Assembly (NCBI GenBank): GCA_017626095.1
Contig: JAGAJL010000020.1
Coordinates: forward strand, 34,424-98,423
DNA: 64,000 nucleotides
Reading direction: 5' to 3'
DNA from: Lachnospiraceae bacterium
GTDB taxonomy: Bacteria; Bacillota; Clostridia; Lachnospirales; Lachnospiraceae
A program made the translations under genes and the position numbers. The stretch's first letter is position 1. Each line of letters starts with the position of its first letter. Shown piece by piece: positions 8,626 to 16,538 of this stretch. The notes beneath the pieces were generated by a model. It had not been told where the DNA came from. It saw only the letters and a list, made by a program, of their open reading frames with translations, and ran no database searches.

Positions 8626-9474
8626 ATGATACAGTGCCAAAATATCTATAAAAGTTATGATACGAAAACTGTTTTAAATGGGATTGATTTTACGATTCCG
8701 GATGGAGAAATATTTGGATTGCTCGGACCATCCGGAGCCGGAAAAACGACCATTATCAAAATTCTGACAGGACAGCTTTCTTTTGACAAAGGAGCAGTCA
8801 GAATTTTAGATAAAGAGGTCGGAGATTTAACCGGAGAAGATAAAAAGCAAATCGGAATCATGATGGATCAGTTTGGTTTATATGAGAGACTGTCATGTGC
8901 CGATAATTTAAAAATATATGCTGATATCTATGGGATTCCGCATAGCAGGGTTAAAGAAATATTGCAACGGGTAGGACTGGCAGATTCCACGAAGCTTTCG
9001 GCAGCAAATTTGTCAAAGGGTATGCGTGCCCGACTTTTGCTTGCGAGAGTGTTTATGCATAAACCAAAGATTATTTTTCTGGATGAGCCGACCAGCGGTC
9101 TCGATCCACAGTCTATGAGAGCGATACACCGAATTATTTTAGAAAAGAAAAAAGAAGGGTGTACGATTTTTTTAACTACTCATAATATGGAAGAAGCAAC
9201 GGCCTTGTGTGATACGGTAGCCCTTTTAAATGATGGCAAAATCGTAGACTATGGGAAACCAAAAGAAATATGCAGAAAGTATAATCATCAGAAAAAAATA
9301 ATATTGCATTTATCCGGTGGAGAAGATTTAGAGTTGTCTCACGAAAAGGAATCTGCGAAGCAAATCTATGACTTATTGCAGGCAGAAGAGATCGAAACGA
9401 TTCATTCCTCAGAACCGACATTGGAAACTGTATTTTTAGAATTAACAGGAAGAGATTTTGGGGAGGAAGAATAA
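8626..9474 (+). CDS. ABC transporter ATP-binding protein (exporter type)
   Basis: The 282-residue ATPase has Walker A GPSGAGKTT near residue 37, a signature segment LSKGMRARLLLAR that departs from the usual LSGGQ, Walker B IIFLDEPTSGLDP and the switch His in TTHNMEEA. The C-terminal 70 residues form the extra domain common in drug and lantibiotic exporters of the CcmA type. With the next gene it makes a small export pump. Ribosome site AAAAGGAG is well placed. It is first in an operon with permease, LytTR regulator and DUF3021 protein; operons of this composition usually handle toxic peptides or self-made bacteriocins. The substrate cannot be read from the sequence. Confidence 0.92.
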   Translation: MIQCQNIYKSYDTKTVLNGIDFTIPDGEIFGLLGPSGAGKTTIIKILTGQLSFDKGAVRILDKEVGDLTGEDKKQIGIMMDQFGLYERLSCADNLKIYADIYGIPHSRVKEILQRVGLADSTKLSAANLSKGMRARLLLARVFMHKPKIIFLDEPTSGLDPQSMRAIHRIILEKKKEGCTIFLTTHNMEEATALCDTVALLNDGKIVDYGKPKEICRKYNHQKKIILHLSGGEDLELSHEKESAKQIYDLLQAEEIETIHSSEPTLETVFLELTGRDFGEEE

Positions 9475-10161
9475 ATGCGAAATATTATGATTATCATCAA
9501 GAAACAATTAAAAGATACCATTAAAAACAAGACGATTTTAATACAGTTCATACTATTTCCGCTTATGACGGTTATTATGGAAAATGCGATTACCCTTGAG
9601 GGAATGCCGGAACTGTTTTTTACAAAGCTGTTTGCTATCATGTATATTGGTATGGCTCCGATTACATCTGTGGCAGCCATTATTTCGGAAGAAAAGGAAA
9701 AAAACACACTGCGTGTCCTTATGATGGCAAATGTTATGCCCTGGCAATATCTGTGCGGAGTTGGATTTTATGTCTGGGCAATATGCATGATTGGCGCAGG
9801 TGTTATGTCTTTGGGATTTTCCGGAAAAGACAGAGCCTTTTTCTTGGGGCTTATGGGAATTGGTTTTTTCATATCCATCCTTGCAGGAGCATGCGTTGGT
9901 ATTTTTGCAAAGAACCAGATGGCGGCAACATCGCTTGTGATGCCCGGCATGATGATACTGGCATTTCTTCCGATGTTATCCATGTTCAATGAAAAAATAG
10001 CAAAGGTTGCAAAGATTTTTTACACGGAACAGTTAAAAAATATTTTAGAGAAAATGTCTTTTTCGGATATGCCGGAAAATGCAGTGTGGATTATTTTGTT
10101 GAATGCTGTTGTGTTTGTATTTCTTTTCTCATTCGTATACAAAAGAAAAGGATTAGAATAA
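9475..10161 (+). CDS. ABC-2 type permease subunit
   Basis: The 228-residue membrane protein has about six hydrophobic segments and the ABC-2 layout: a cytoplasmic N-terminus (KKQLKDTIKNKT), a first helix, a larger loop with the coupling-like segment EEKEKNTLRVLM, then four more helices ending in a basic tail. The ATG follows the ATPase stop directly, with GGAGGAAGA upstream inside that gene. It would pair as a homodimer with the ATPase encoded just before. The last codons are part of a repeated block (see 10139-10240). The family is large and the cargo unknown. Confidence 0.88.
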   Translation: MRNIMIIIKKQLKDTIKNKTILIQFILFPLMTVIMENAITLEGMPELFFTKLFAIMYIGMAPITSVAAIISEEKEKNTLRVLMMANVMPWQYLCGVGFYVWAICMIGAGVMSLGFSGKDRAFFLGLMGIGFFISILAGACVGIFAKNQMAATSLVMPGMMILAFLPMLSMFNEKIAKVAKIFYTEQLKNILEKMSFSDMPENAVWIILLNAVVFVFLFSFVYKRKGLE

Positions 10162-10240
10162 AACAAAACGCTTGAAGTAAAAGAAAAGAATCGGACGAAA
10201 AGCAAACGATTGAGCTAAAAGAAAAGGATTGGAGTAAATG
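10139..10240 (+). repeat. Tandem repeats of the permease gene 3' end
   Basis: A unit close to AAAAGAAAAGGATTAGAATA occurs near 10139, 10180 and 10218, about 40 bp apart. The first copy encodes the last residues and stop of the permease. The third contains the GGATTGGAG ribosome site of the LytTR gene. The downstream gene's translation signal thus seems to have been built from a duplicated gene end. Confidence 0.6.
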
Positions 10241-10678
10241 AAAATCGAGTTAGATATTGATGAAAAATATCCGGATACCGTTATTAAGATTACTGCCCCA
10301 AGACTGATGCAGGATATTGAAAAAATCATTTCTTTCATGCGGATTCTGGACAGAAAGATTACTGCAAGAAAAGGCGATGAAACTTATCTTCTGGATGCGG
10401 AAAAAATTTTGTACATTGAGAGTGTTGATCGTAATACCTTTATTTATACGACTGAGACAACGTATGAATCGGATTTGAAATTATATGAATTGGAGCAGGA
10501 ACTATTCGAGCAGGATTTTATCCGCATCAGTAAACAAAGTATTGTCAATTTGAGAAAAGTAAAAAGTCTGAAGGCTGATATCAATCGAAAAATCCGTATT
10601 ACACTGCAAAACGGTGAGCAGATTATCGTTTCCCGTATGTATTCGGAAGAACTGAGAAAGAGACTGGGTGTGAAATAA
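10238..10678 (+). CDS. LytTR DNA-binding transcriptional regulator
   Basis: The 146-residue protein consists of a short N-terminal region and a LytTR domain (about residues 45-143) with the typical KGDETYLLDAEKILYIESVDRN opening in spirit and the FIRISKQSIVNL and VSRMYSEELRKRLG segments. It lacks a receiver domain, so it is not a classical response regulator. LytTR-only proteins paired with a membrane protein, such as HdrR/HdrM and BrsR/BrsM of Streptococcus mutans, are activators held inactive by the partner. The next gene overlaps by one base and encodes a DUF3021 membrane protein, fitting that model. The likely target is the direct repeat at 8522-8553. Confidence 0.92.
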   Translation: MKIELDIDEKYPDTVIKITAPRLMQDIEKIISFMRILDRKITARKGDETYLLDAEKILYIESVDRNTFIYTTETTYESDLKLYELEQELFEQDFIRISKQSIVNLRKVKSLKADINRKIRITLQNGEQIIVSRMYSEELRKRLGVK

Positions 10679-11157
10679 TGGAAGAGCATAAAACAATATT
10701 CAATTATATAAGTCAGATATTTGCAACATACGGTATTACCATTGTTATTTTTATTATTCTCGGCTGTATCATTGGAGATGAGGCGGCTACGTATTCATCT
10801 TTGTATGCATTGGGCAGTCAGGGGTTTTCACTGGCAACCCTGATACAGTTATTTGCCATGTCGGTTATCATCACTATGACACAAACCCTGTTTCTGAGTG
10901 ACAGATGGATCAAAAATTTATCCATTATTGTAAGAAGCAGCTGCTTTTTTATCAGTGTCATTCTGGCAATTGTCGTTTTTGTCATTGTATTTAACTGGTT
11001 TCCGATTGGGGATATCAAAGCATGGATTGGCTTTTTATTATCATTTTCAGTTTGCTCCTGCATCGGCGTTTTTGTTGGAAGAATGCGGGAAGAGGCAGAA
11101 AATAAAAAAATGGAAGAGGCATTGGATAAATATAAGAATAAGGTAAAAAATAAATAA
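10678..11157 (+). CDS. DUF3021 family membrane protein (probable LytTR partner)
   Basis: The 159-residue protein has four predicted transmembrane helices (about residues 15-35, 50-70, 85-108 and 115-135) and a charged Lys/Glu-rich cytoplasmic tail. DUF3021 proteins are nearly always encoded beside LytTR regulators and are thought to bind and restrain them. The ATG overlaps the regulator stop (TAATG), so the two are translationally coupled, which would keep their ratio fixed. It is the last gene of the exporter operon; the terminator hairpin at 11242-11281 follows. Confidence 0.88.
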   Translation: MEEHKTIFNYISQIFATYGITIVIFIILGCIIGDEAATYSSLYALGSQGFSLATLIQLFAMSVIITMTQTLFLSDRWIKNLSIIVRSSCFFISVILAIVVFVIVFNWFPIGDIKAWIGFLLSFSVCSCIGVFVGRMREEAENKKMEEALDKYKNKVKNK

Positions 11158-11206
11158 GATAAGATAAATTAGAATAATAGAATAAGGTAAATAAAAAATA
11201 ATAATA

Positions 11207-11282
11207 TTGACAAATCAGTTTATTTTTAATATAGTATCTGCAAGAACGAAGATGTTTGTGTGCATTTTCGTTCTTTTTTTGT
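11207..11282 (+). promoter_or_regulatory. Consensus promoter running straight into an intrinsic terminator
   Basis: TTGACA (11207-11212), 17-bp spacer and TATAGT (11230-11235) form a near-consensus promoter. A 9-bp stem AAGAACGAA/TTCGTTCTT (11242-11250 and 11267-11275) plus a T-run begins about where transcription would start. The hairpin can terminate the DUF3021 operon. If the promoter is real, its RNA would be only about 40 nt unless read-through reaches the FapA-like gene at 11348. Confidence 0.55.
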
Positions 11283-11347
11283 TTGTAATAGTTGATACCT
11301 TTTTACCTGATTGGTGCATGTAAAACTGATGAGAAGGAGTGATTGAT

Positions 11348-13168
11348 ATGGCAGGACAGGAAACCGGATATGTTGACAGTCAAATGGAGGCAGTACAGTT
11401 TGCCATGGAGAATGGGGTTGATATTCAACCTTATCTGCAACCTGAGTATCGGTCTGCTTGTTTAAAAGAGATTGTAATTGGGCTAATGAAAGGATTGGAT
11501 GTAAGTATATATGCAAACCATAACTATACATGGCGAAAAATGAGAGAGATACGTCTTGGTTTGGAACAGCATCTGGATGTTAGCAGGTATTTGGATCCCT
11601 TGTATTCGTACTGGCAGATGAGAGAAATCAGACTTGGACTAAAGGATGGACTTGATGTTTCCGATTATGACAGTTTTATGTATACAGCAAAAGAAATGCG
11701 TAATCGACGTTTGAAGTTGAAAAAACGAAAAAAACTTTTTGAAGTTTCTAAAGATTGGACTGTGCTTAGCTCAGAAGATTATGACTTGTGCATTAGTCCG
11801 GATGGATTAAAGGCTTATTTGACTTGGCATAAAACGAATGCTGTTGAGAGCGTGAATGCATTAGAGGGGATTTTAAAAGGAAATGGCATTGTTTATGGTA
11901 TTGATTATAAGGCGTTGGAGTACATTGCCCGCGAATATCGTGAGATAACCGATAAAACAAAATCCGATAGCAGTATTTTGGTCGCAACCGGACTGGCACC
12001 GAAAGACGGAACAAATGGTTTTTATGAATGGAAGGTGCATGCAACCAAAAGTCGAAACCCTAAATTAAAAGAAGACGGCTCTATCGATTTTGAAAAAATG
12101 AAATGGTTTCAATTTGTAAAAAAAGGCGACACTTTGGCTATATACCATTTTGCAGAGATGGCAGTAGACGGAATTGATATTTTTGGAAAAAAAATACCTG
12201 CGAAAATTGGAAAAGAAAAGGAAATGTTAAAAGGGCGTGGCTTTGAATTAAAGTCAGATCTTAGAACTTATGTAGCAAGTTCGGATGGGCATGTTATTTT
12301 TCGGGAAAATGAGTTGTTGGTAGAAGATATGCTCATATTACCCCAGTATGATTATACGCAAGGCACTTTGCATTATGAAGGGGATGTTTATATCGGCGGA
12401 ACCATTGAAGGTCCTGTCACGATAGAAGTGGATGGTGATCTTGTTGTAGAAGGATTTGTTAAGAATGCGCAGATCCGATGTGGTGGGAATCTGATATTAA
12501 AGAGAGGTATCAATAATGCTACCGGTCTAATGGCATTGCATGTCGGAGGATGCGTTATCAGTCATTTTTTTGAATATGTAACAGTGTATGCAGGTGGTAA
12601 CATACATTTTGGTGCCAGCCTGAATTCTAATTTATCCTCATATGGTGCAATTGTTTCTTATGGAGAGAAGAGTGGTATTATAGGTGGAAATTCTTATGCT
12701 GAAAAAGGTTTTTGCCTTACGAATATCGGTAATAATGCAGGGATAATCACAACTCTGAATCTTGGCAGCAATGGAGACATTCATGCTTTACGTATGGTTG
12801 CGGAGAAAAAAGAAGAAGAACTTAGAAACGTGATTAAACAACTTACGATAGTACAAAATCAAATGCATGTACAATTGTTGAATGAAAAGCAAAATGCGGA
12901 AGAGATGTTTTCACGTGTGAGACAGACCCTTGAAGAAAAAGAGACCGAATTGATGAGTGTAAGACAGGATATAAATAATATCAAAAAAAGGGAAAACAGA
13001 GCAAATCGTTCGCGCATTGTTGTGGATCAATATGTATATGAAAATGTCAGGATACATTATTTGAATGAAAGCAAGGTTGTAATACCGGCTAAACAGCTTG
13101 TAATCAAAATTCATGACGAAAAAATTGTTGTAGAGAAAATAAATCATATGTTTGGACAAACTGCATAA
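11348..13168 (+). CDS. FapA-like (DUF342) protein with N-terminal repeats
   Basis: The protein has 606 residues. The N-terminal 120 hold three to four repeats of a unit resembling MREIRLGL...LDVSxY, about 33 residues each. The middle and C-terminal parts match the DUF342/FapA family: a beta-helix-like region with recurring Gly-Gly and VxGxVxxxxI turns (about residues 340-480), then a coiled-coil segment (about 490-560). FapA-family proteins are linked to flagellar assembly or cell-pole organisation in some bacteria; the role here is unproven. ATG 11348 is preferred over GTG 11339, which overlaps the AAGGAG site. The next gene, an HD-GYP response regulator, is 44 bases away and likely co-transcribed. 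Confidence 0.8.
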   Translation: MAGQETGYVDSQMEAVQFAMENGVDIQPYLQPEYRSACLKEIVIGLMKGLDVSIYANHNYTWRKMREIRLGLEQHLDVSRYLDPLYSYWQMREIRLGLKDGLDVSDYDSFMYTAKEMRNRRLKLKKRKKLFEVSKDWTVLSSEDYDLCISPDGLKAYLTWHKTNAVESVNALEGILKGNGIVYGIDYKALEYIAREYREITDKTKSDSSILVATGLAPKDGTNGFYEWKVHATKSRNPKLKEDGSIDFEKMKWFQFVKKGDTLAIYHFAEMAVDGIDIFGKKIPAKIGKEKEMLKGRGFELKSDLRTYVASSDGHVIFRENELLVEDMLILPQYDYTQGTLHYEGDVYIGGTIEGPVTIEVDGDLVVEGFVKNAQIRCGGNLILKRGINNATGLMALHVGGCVISHFFEYVTVYAGGNIHFGASLNSNLSSYGAIVSYGEKSGIIGGNSYAEKGFCLTNIGNNAGIITTLNLGSNGDIHALRMVAEKKEEELRNVIKQLTIVQNQMHVQLLNEKQNAEEMFSRVRQTLEEKETELMSVRQDINNIKKRENRANRSRIVVDQYVYENVRIHYLNESKVVIPAKQLVIKIHDEKIVVEKINHMFGQTA

Positions 13169-13212
13169 AAACCGAGTATCAGAATTCTAAAAGCAGAAGT
13201 GAGGGATGTATC

Positions 13213-14286
13213 ATGGAAAATAGAATATTACTTGTGGATGAAAATGAGATATATCGAGATATCATGATGCGTATTTTGTGTAAGGAATACAGTGTGGAAC
13301 AGGTAGATAACGTGGGACAGGCCATGGACTATTTAGCCAAAGATATTAATGGCATTGTAGCAGTATTGGTTGATATGCTGGGATCGACAACCGATGGATT
13401 TACACTTTTAGATGCGATTTCAAAAAGTCCGTTACATGGCAAAATTCCGATTATTGTTTTATGCAATCCTACTTCAGCAGAGATGGAAGAAAAATTGTAT
13501 TTGTCAGAAGTTTCTGAGTGCATTCGACAACCCTTCAATGAGACTTTAATACGCCTTAAAGTCAGAAATATGGTACAGCTTTTTCAATATCAGAATGATT
13601 TGGAAGAAAAGATTAAGCAACAGACAAAACGCATTGAAATGCAAAATACGATGTTAAAAGTGGAAGCGGATTTCCTGCAGAAAAGTAATGTGCAGATCAT
13701 TGATTTGCTTGGTGTTATGGCAGAGTATCGCAATCAGGAAAGTGGAGAGCATATCCGAAGAATAAAAGAGTATACAAGGATTATTGCAGAGGGGATGATG
13801 CAACTATATCCGGAAAAAGGGCTGACGACGGAGTTGATTAATATTATTGTATCTGCAAGTTCACTTCATGATATTGGAAAAATTGCAATTACAGATACGA
13901 TTTTATTAAAGCCGGGACGCCTGACGGATAAGGAATTTGAATATATGAAGTCTCATACATTCTCCGGATGTGAAATTCTGGAAAAATTACAAAATGCATG
14001 GAGCAAAGAATATGGTAAAATATGTAAGGAGATTTGCCTATGCCATCATGAACGCTATGATGGGAACGGTTATCCGAATGGATTAAAAAAAGATGAAATT
14101 CCACTCTCTGCACAAATTGTGTCGATTGCTGATGTTTATGATGCGTTGGTGCATGAGAGAGTGTATAAAGAAGCGATACCAAAGGATCAGGCATATGAAA
14201 TGATTATGAACGGTGAGTGCGGCATCTTTTCACCCGACATTTTAAACTGTTTTACGCAATGTCGTAAAAAAATGGAAGCATTGTAG
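13213..14286 (+). CDS. Response regulator with HD-GYP output domain (probable c-di-GMP phosphodiesterase)
   Basis: The 357-residue protein has an N-terminal receiver domain (1-120), a coiled-coil linker (about 128-155) and an HD-GYP domain. HDIGK is near residue 219 and HHERYDGNGYP near 279, so the metal-binding His/Asp residues and the GYP triad are intact. HD-GYP domains hydrolyse cyclic di-GMP. The receiver is atypical: acidic DEN and the Asp in LVDM are present, but the conserved Lys-Pro pair is replaced by RQPF. Phosphorylation control may therefore be altered. It follows the FapA-like gene and fits with the diguanylate-cyclase genes at 33.7-36.4 kb in a c-di-GMP network. Confidence 0.92.
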   Translation: MENRILLVDENEIYRDIMMRILCKEYSVEQVDNVGQAMDYLAKDINGIVAVLVDMLGSTTDGFTLLDAISKSPLHGKIPIIVLCNPTSAEMEEKLYLSEVSECIRQPFNETLIRLKVRNMVQLFQYQNDLEEKIKQQTKRIEMQNTMLKVEADFLQKSNVQIIDLLGVMAEYRNQESGEHIRRIKEYTRIIAEGMMQLYPEKGLTTELINIIVSASSLHDIGKIAITDTILLKPGRLTDKEFEYMKSHTFSGCEILEKLQNAWSKEYGKICKEICLCHHERYDGNGYPNGLKKDEIPLSAQIVSIADVYDALVHERVYKEAIPKDQAYEMIMNGECGIFSPDILNCFTQCRKKMEAL

Positions 14287-14337
14287 ATATTAAGTCAAAA
14301 GAGTATAATAGCTGTAGAAAACAGGATGGTTATAAGG

Positions 14338-15048
14338 ATGAAATTACAGCAATTGTACAGTAAAGTCCGACAGGCGATAGATACGTATCATATGATAGAA
14401 ACCGGTGATAAAGTAGCTCTTGGAGTTTCCGGCGGAAAGGATTCTTTAGGATTACTCTATGCACTTGCCGGTTTGCAAAGCTTTTATCCGCATGCATTTG
14501 AACTGGTAGCCATAACAGTTGACTTAGGATATGACGGATTTGATTTATCAGAGATTGAAAAGCTGTGCAAAGAGCTGGAGGTTGAATACTATATTGTTAA
14601 GACTGATATTCATGAGATGATCGAAACAGAAGGATGTTCCTTATGCGCCAGATTGCGTAGAGGTGCCCTAAATGAGAAAGCAAAGGCCCTTGGCTGTAAC
14701 AAAATTGCTTTTGCGCACAACATGGATGATGTGGTTGAGACGATGATGCTGTCTTTAATCTATGAAGGACGCTTTTCCACATTTTGGCCCAAAACAAAAT
14801 GGGAGGATATGGACATGGAACTAATCCGACCTTTTGTTTTTGTGTCGCAGGCAGAGGCTATCGGATTTCAAAATAAATATCATCTTCCGGTTACAAAAAA
14901 TCCCTGTCCGTTTGATCATACTTCTGAAAGAAGTTATGTGAGAGAATTATTAAACGAAATGAACCGGCATGCGCCCGGTGTGAAAAAACGCATGATGACA
15001 GCAATCTGTGACGGAACAATTCCGGAGTGGGAAAAGTGGGATAAATGA
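14338..15048 (+). CDS. TtcA-family PP-loop ATPase (tRNA 2-thiocytidine type)
   Basis: The protein has about 236 residues. The PP-loop SGGKDS near residue 30 binds ATP. CSLCARLRR near residue 100 carries the CxxC pair, and NPCPFD near residue 185 a further Cys, as in TtcA-type enzymes that bind an Fe-S cluster and thiolate C32 of some tRNAs. Lachnospiraceae often encode several TtcA-like paralogues, so the exact tRNA position is not certain. ATG 14338 fits the spacing to AGGATGG better than ATG 14326. It is the last plus-strand gene before a 940-bp gene-free stretch. Confidence 0.82.
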   Translation: MKLQQLYSKVRQAIDTYHMIETGDKVALGVSGGKDSLGLLYALAGLQSFYPHAFELVAITVDLGYDGFDLSEIEKLCKELEVEYYIVKTDIHEMIETEGCSLCARLRRGALNEKAKALGCNKIAFAHNMDDVVETMMLSLIYEGRFSTFWPKTKWEDMDMELIRPFVFVSQAEAIGFQNKYHLPVTKNPCPFDHTSERSYVRELLNEMNRHAPGVKKRMMTAICDGTIPEWEKWDK

Positions 15049-15092
15049 TTTTGAAATTTTTCATATTTTTTTGAAAATTCTCTGATTTTCTG

Positions 15093-15185
15093 TTGACAAA
15101 TGGAATGATATTGCTTATACTCAACATGAATAAAGAATAATACCTAAAGCGAAGGCGCTTTGTCCGTGGACAAAGTGCCTTTTTT
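15093..15185 (+). ncRNA. Candidate tiny RNA: consensus promoter plus terminator with no gene
   Basis: TTGACA (15093-15098), a 17-bp spacer and TATACT (15116-15121) form a near-perfect promoter. About 30 bases past the expected start (near 15128) lies a 13-bp stem (15153-15165 with 15168-15180) followed by six Ts. No open frame fits in between and the next plus-strand gene is 3.4 kb away. The predicted transcript is roughly 58 nt. It may instead be a terminator for the TtcA-like gene with a chance promoter. Confidence 0.5.
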
Positions 15186-15219
15186 CGTCGGTTTTTACAT
15201 CATGTTTTACATCAGAACG

Positions 15220-15415
15220 AAAGGCTGCCGTGACATCTTGGTTTAGTCAGCATAGTTAAAAGACATCTTTGTATTTGCAACGAGTAGGACAACAGGGAAT
15301 GACATCATGGCATTGACAGCAGGAATATGACATCTTGGTTTTAACAACAGGTATCACAGCAAGGAATAGACAACAGGAATTGACATTAGGTAAGGACATC
15401 TTAGTATAGGCATTT
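15220..15415. repeat. Degenerate tandem repeats (TGACATCTTGG / ACAACAGGAAT units)
   Basis: Imperfect units of about 28 bp built from TGACATCTTGGTTT and GACAACAGGAAT recur six to seven times. There is no coding frame in the repeats and no CRISPR-like regular spacing. Copies vary by substitutions and small deletions, which suggests an old slippage-derived array. Confidence 0.65.
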
Positions 15416-15459
15416 TGGAGGCAGTGCTTGGTATTATCTTTTATTTCAAAGTGTGTTAA

Positions 15460-15491
15460 ACATTTTAAAACCCGGCAGGTTTCTGCCGGGT
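15460..15491 (-). terminator. Intrinsic terminator of the pyrBI operon
   Basis: A 9-bp GC-rich stem ACCCGGCAG/CTGCCGGGT (15470-15478 and 15483-15491) with a 4-base loop is followed on the minus strand by TTTTAAAATG. It lies about 495 bases past the pyrI stop, so the pyrBI transcript would include the entire palindromic element. Confidence 0.6.
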
Positions 15492-15508
15492 AAATTGTTT
15501 TATTATTT

Positions 15509-15968
15509 AATTGTGTAACTGAGAATATGCAGAAAGCGCGGATATATGGAGCTTTTGACCTTAGATGCAGACTTTTTTTCTCTTCCATTGTTTCTCACTT
15601 TTTATTATTCGCAACTTTGGGGACATAGCCAGTCGCCCTAACAGAAATGCATATCTTTGCCCGAGGAATTTGGCGAGGTTTCCTGATATTTCTTAGCGGC
15701 ATATGCGAACAAAAATAATGCCCGGTTTCAACTGTCTGAAGACGAAGTCTGAGTTTTGAAACCGGGCATTTAATATATACTTTGTGAGCATGCCGCTTAG
15801 AAATACCGGAAACCGAAGTATGAATCGGCAAAGATATGTATTTCTGTAAGGGTGACTGCCATCCCACAAAGATTGCGAACTTTGTGAGAAACGCGGCAGA
15901 GCGTCTGTATAATCGGTCTGCAAGCTCCATATATTCGCGCTTTCTGCATATTTCTCAGTTACACAATT
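15509..15968. repeat. 460-bp family-1 long palindromic element
   Basis: The whole 460 bp folds back on itself. The outermost 46-47 bp of the two arms (from AATTGTGTAACTGAGA at the left end) match with one mismatch and one indel. Inner segments pair less perfectly, for example CAGAAATGCATATCTTTGCC with its counterpart near 15830-15846. The centre near 15740 is a nearly perfect hairpin of TGGTTTCAAAACTCAGAC type. The core is shared with copies at 6509, 18182 and 63574 (last with a different loop). No transposase frame is inside. It occupies the pyrI 3' side and would be part of the pyrBI message. Confidence 0.85.
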
Positions 15969-15985
15969 GTAAAAAAGAATTACTA

Positions 15986-16420
15986 TTATAATCTTTTTTC
16001 ACCGTATTTTTCTTCACAATACTTACAACGGTAGATTTCTTTTTCTTCATCCGTCAGTATGAAGATATGCGGTAATTCCTGCTCGATAGAAGTGATGCAG
16101 CGGGGATTTTTACATTTGATGACATTTTTTATTTCTCTGGGAAGGACCAGTTCTTTCTTATCGACAATTTCTCCGTCCTTAATGACATTGACGGTGATGT
16201 TATGGTCAATAAAAGCAAGGACATCCAAATCCAACATATTGATATCACATTCTACTTTCAGGATATCTTTTTTACCCATTTTATTACTTTTTGCATTTTT
16301 AATGATGGCAACGGTACAATCCAGCTTGTCCAGCATTAGATGATGATATAATGAAAGGCTTTTTCCGGCCTGAATGTGGTCGAGTACAAAACCTTCTTCT
16401 ATTTTTCCTACATTTAACAT
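15986..16420 (-). CDS. pyrI: Aspartate carbamoyltransferase regulatory chain
   Basis: The 144-residue protein matches PyrI: an N-terminal allosteric nucleotide-binding domain (about 1-95) and a C-terminal zinc domain with four cysteines at 103, 108, 132 and 135 (CKNPRC and CKYC). PyrI zinc domains bridge catalytic PyrB trimers, and the N-domain binds CTP or ATP to tune pyrimidine synthesis. All four zinc ligands are present. The ribosome site AAGGAG is well placed. It follows pyrB by 118 bases on the same strand, with no terminator between. Slightly shorter than the E. coli chain, as usual for Clostridia. Confidence 0.96.
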   Translation of the reverse strand: MLNVGKIEEGFVLDHIQAGKSLSLYHHLMLDKLDCTVAIIKNAKSNKMGKKDILKVECDINMLDLDVLAFIDHNITVNVIKDGEIVDKKELVLPREIKNVIKCKNPRCITSIEQELPHIFILTDEEKEIYRCKYCEEKYGEKRL

Positions 16421-16538
16421 GTTTCATTCTCCTTATATAAATCTATGATGATATTGGGGAAAAGATATTTTCATTCCTTGATACTAAACATCGTTCCTGT
16501 TTATAGGATGCGCGTTATGAAATGATCACCTTATTAGC

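Noticed and set aside
15220-15415. Possible CRISPR array
   Set aside because: Units are degenerate and unevenly spaced, there are no unique equal-length spacers, and no cas genes are near.
15595-15930. Minus-strand open frames of 111 and 76 codons inside the long palindrome
   Set aside because: They lie wholly within the self-complementary repeat, lack ribosome sites and have no protein-like composition.
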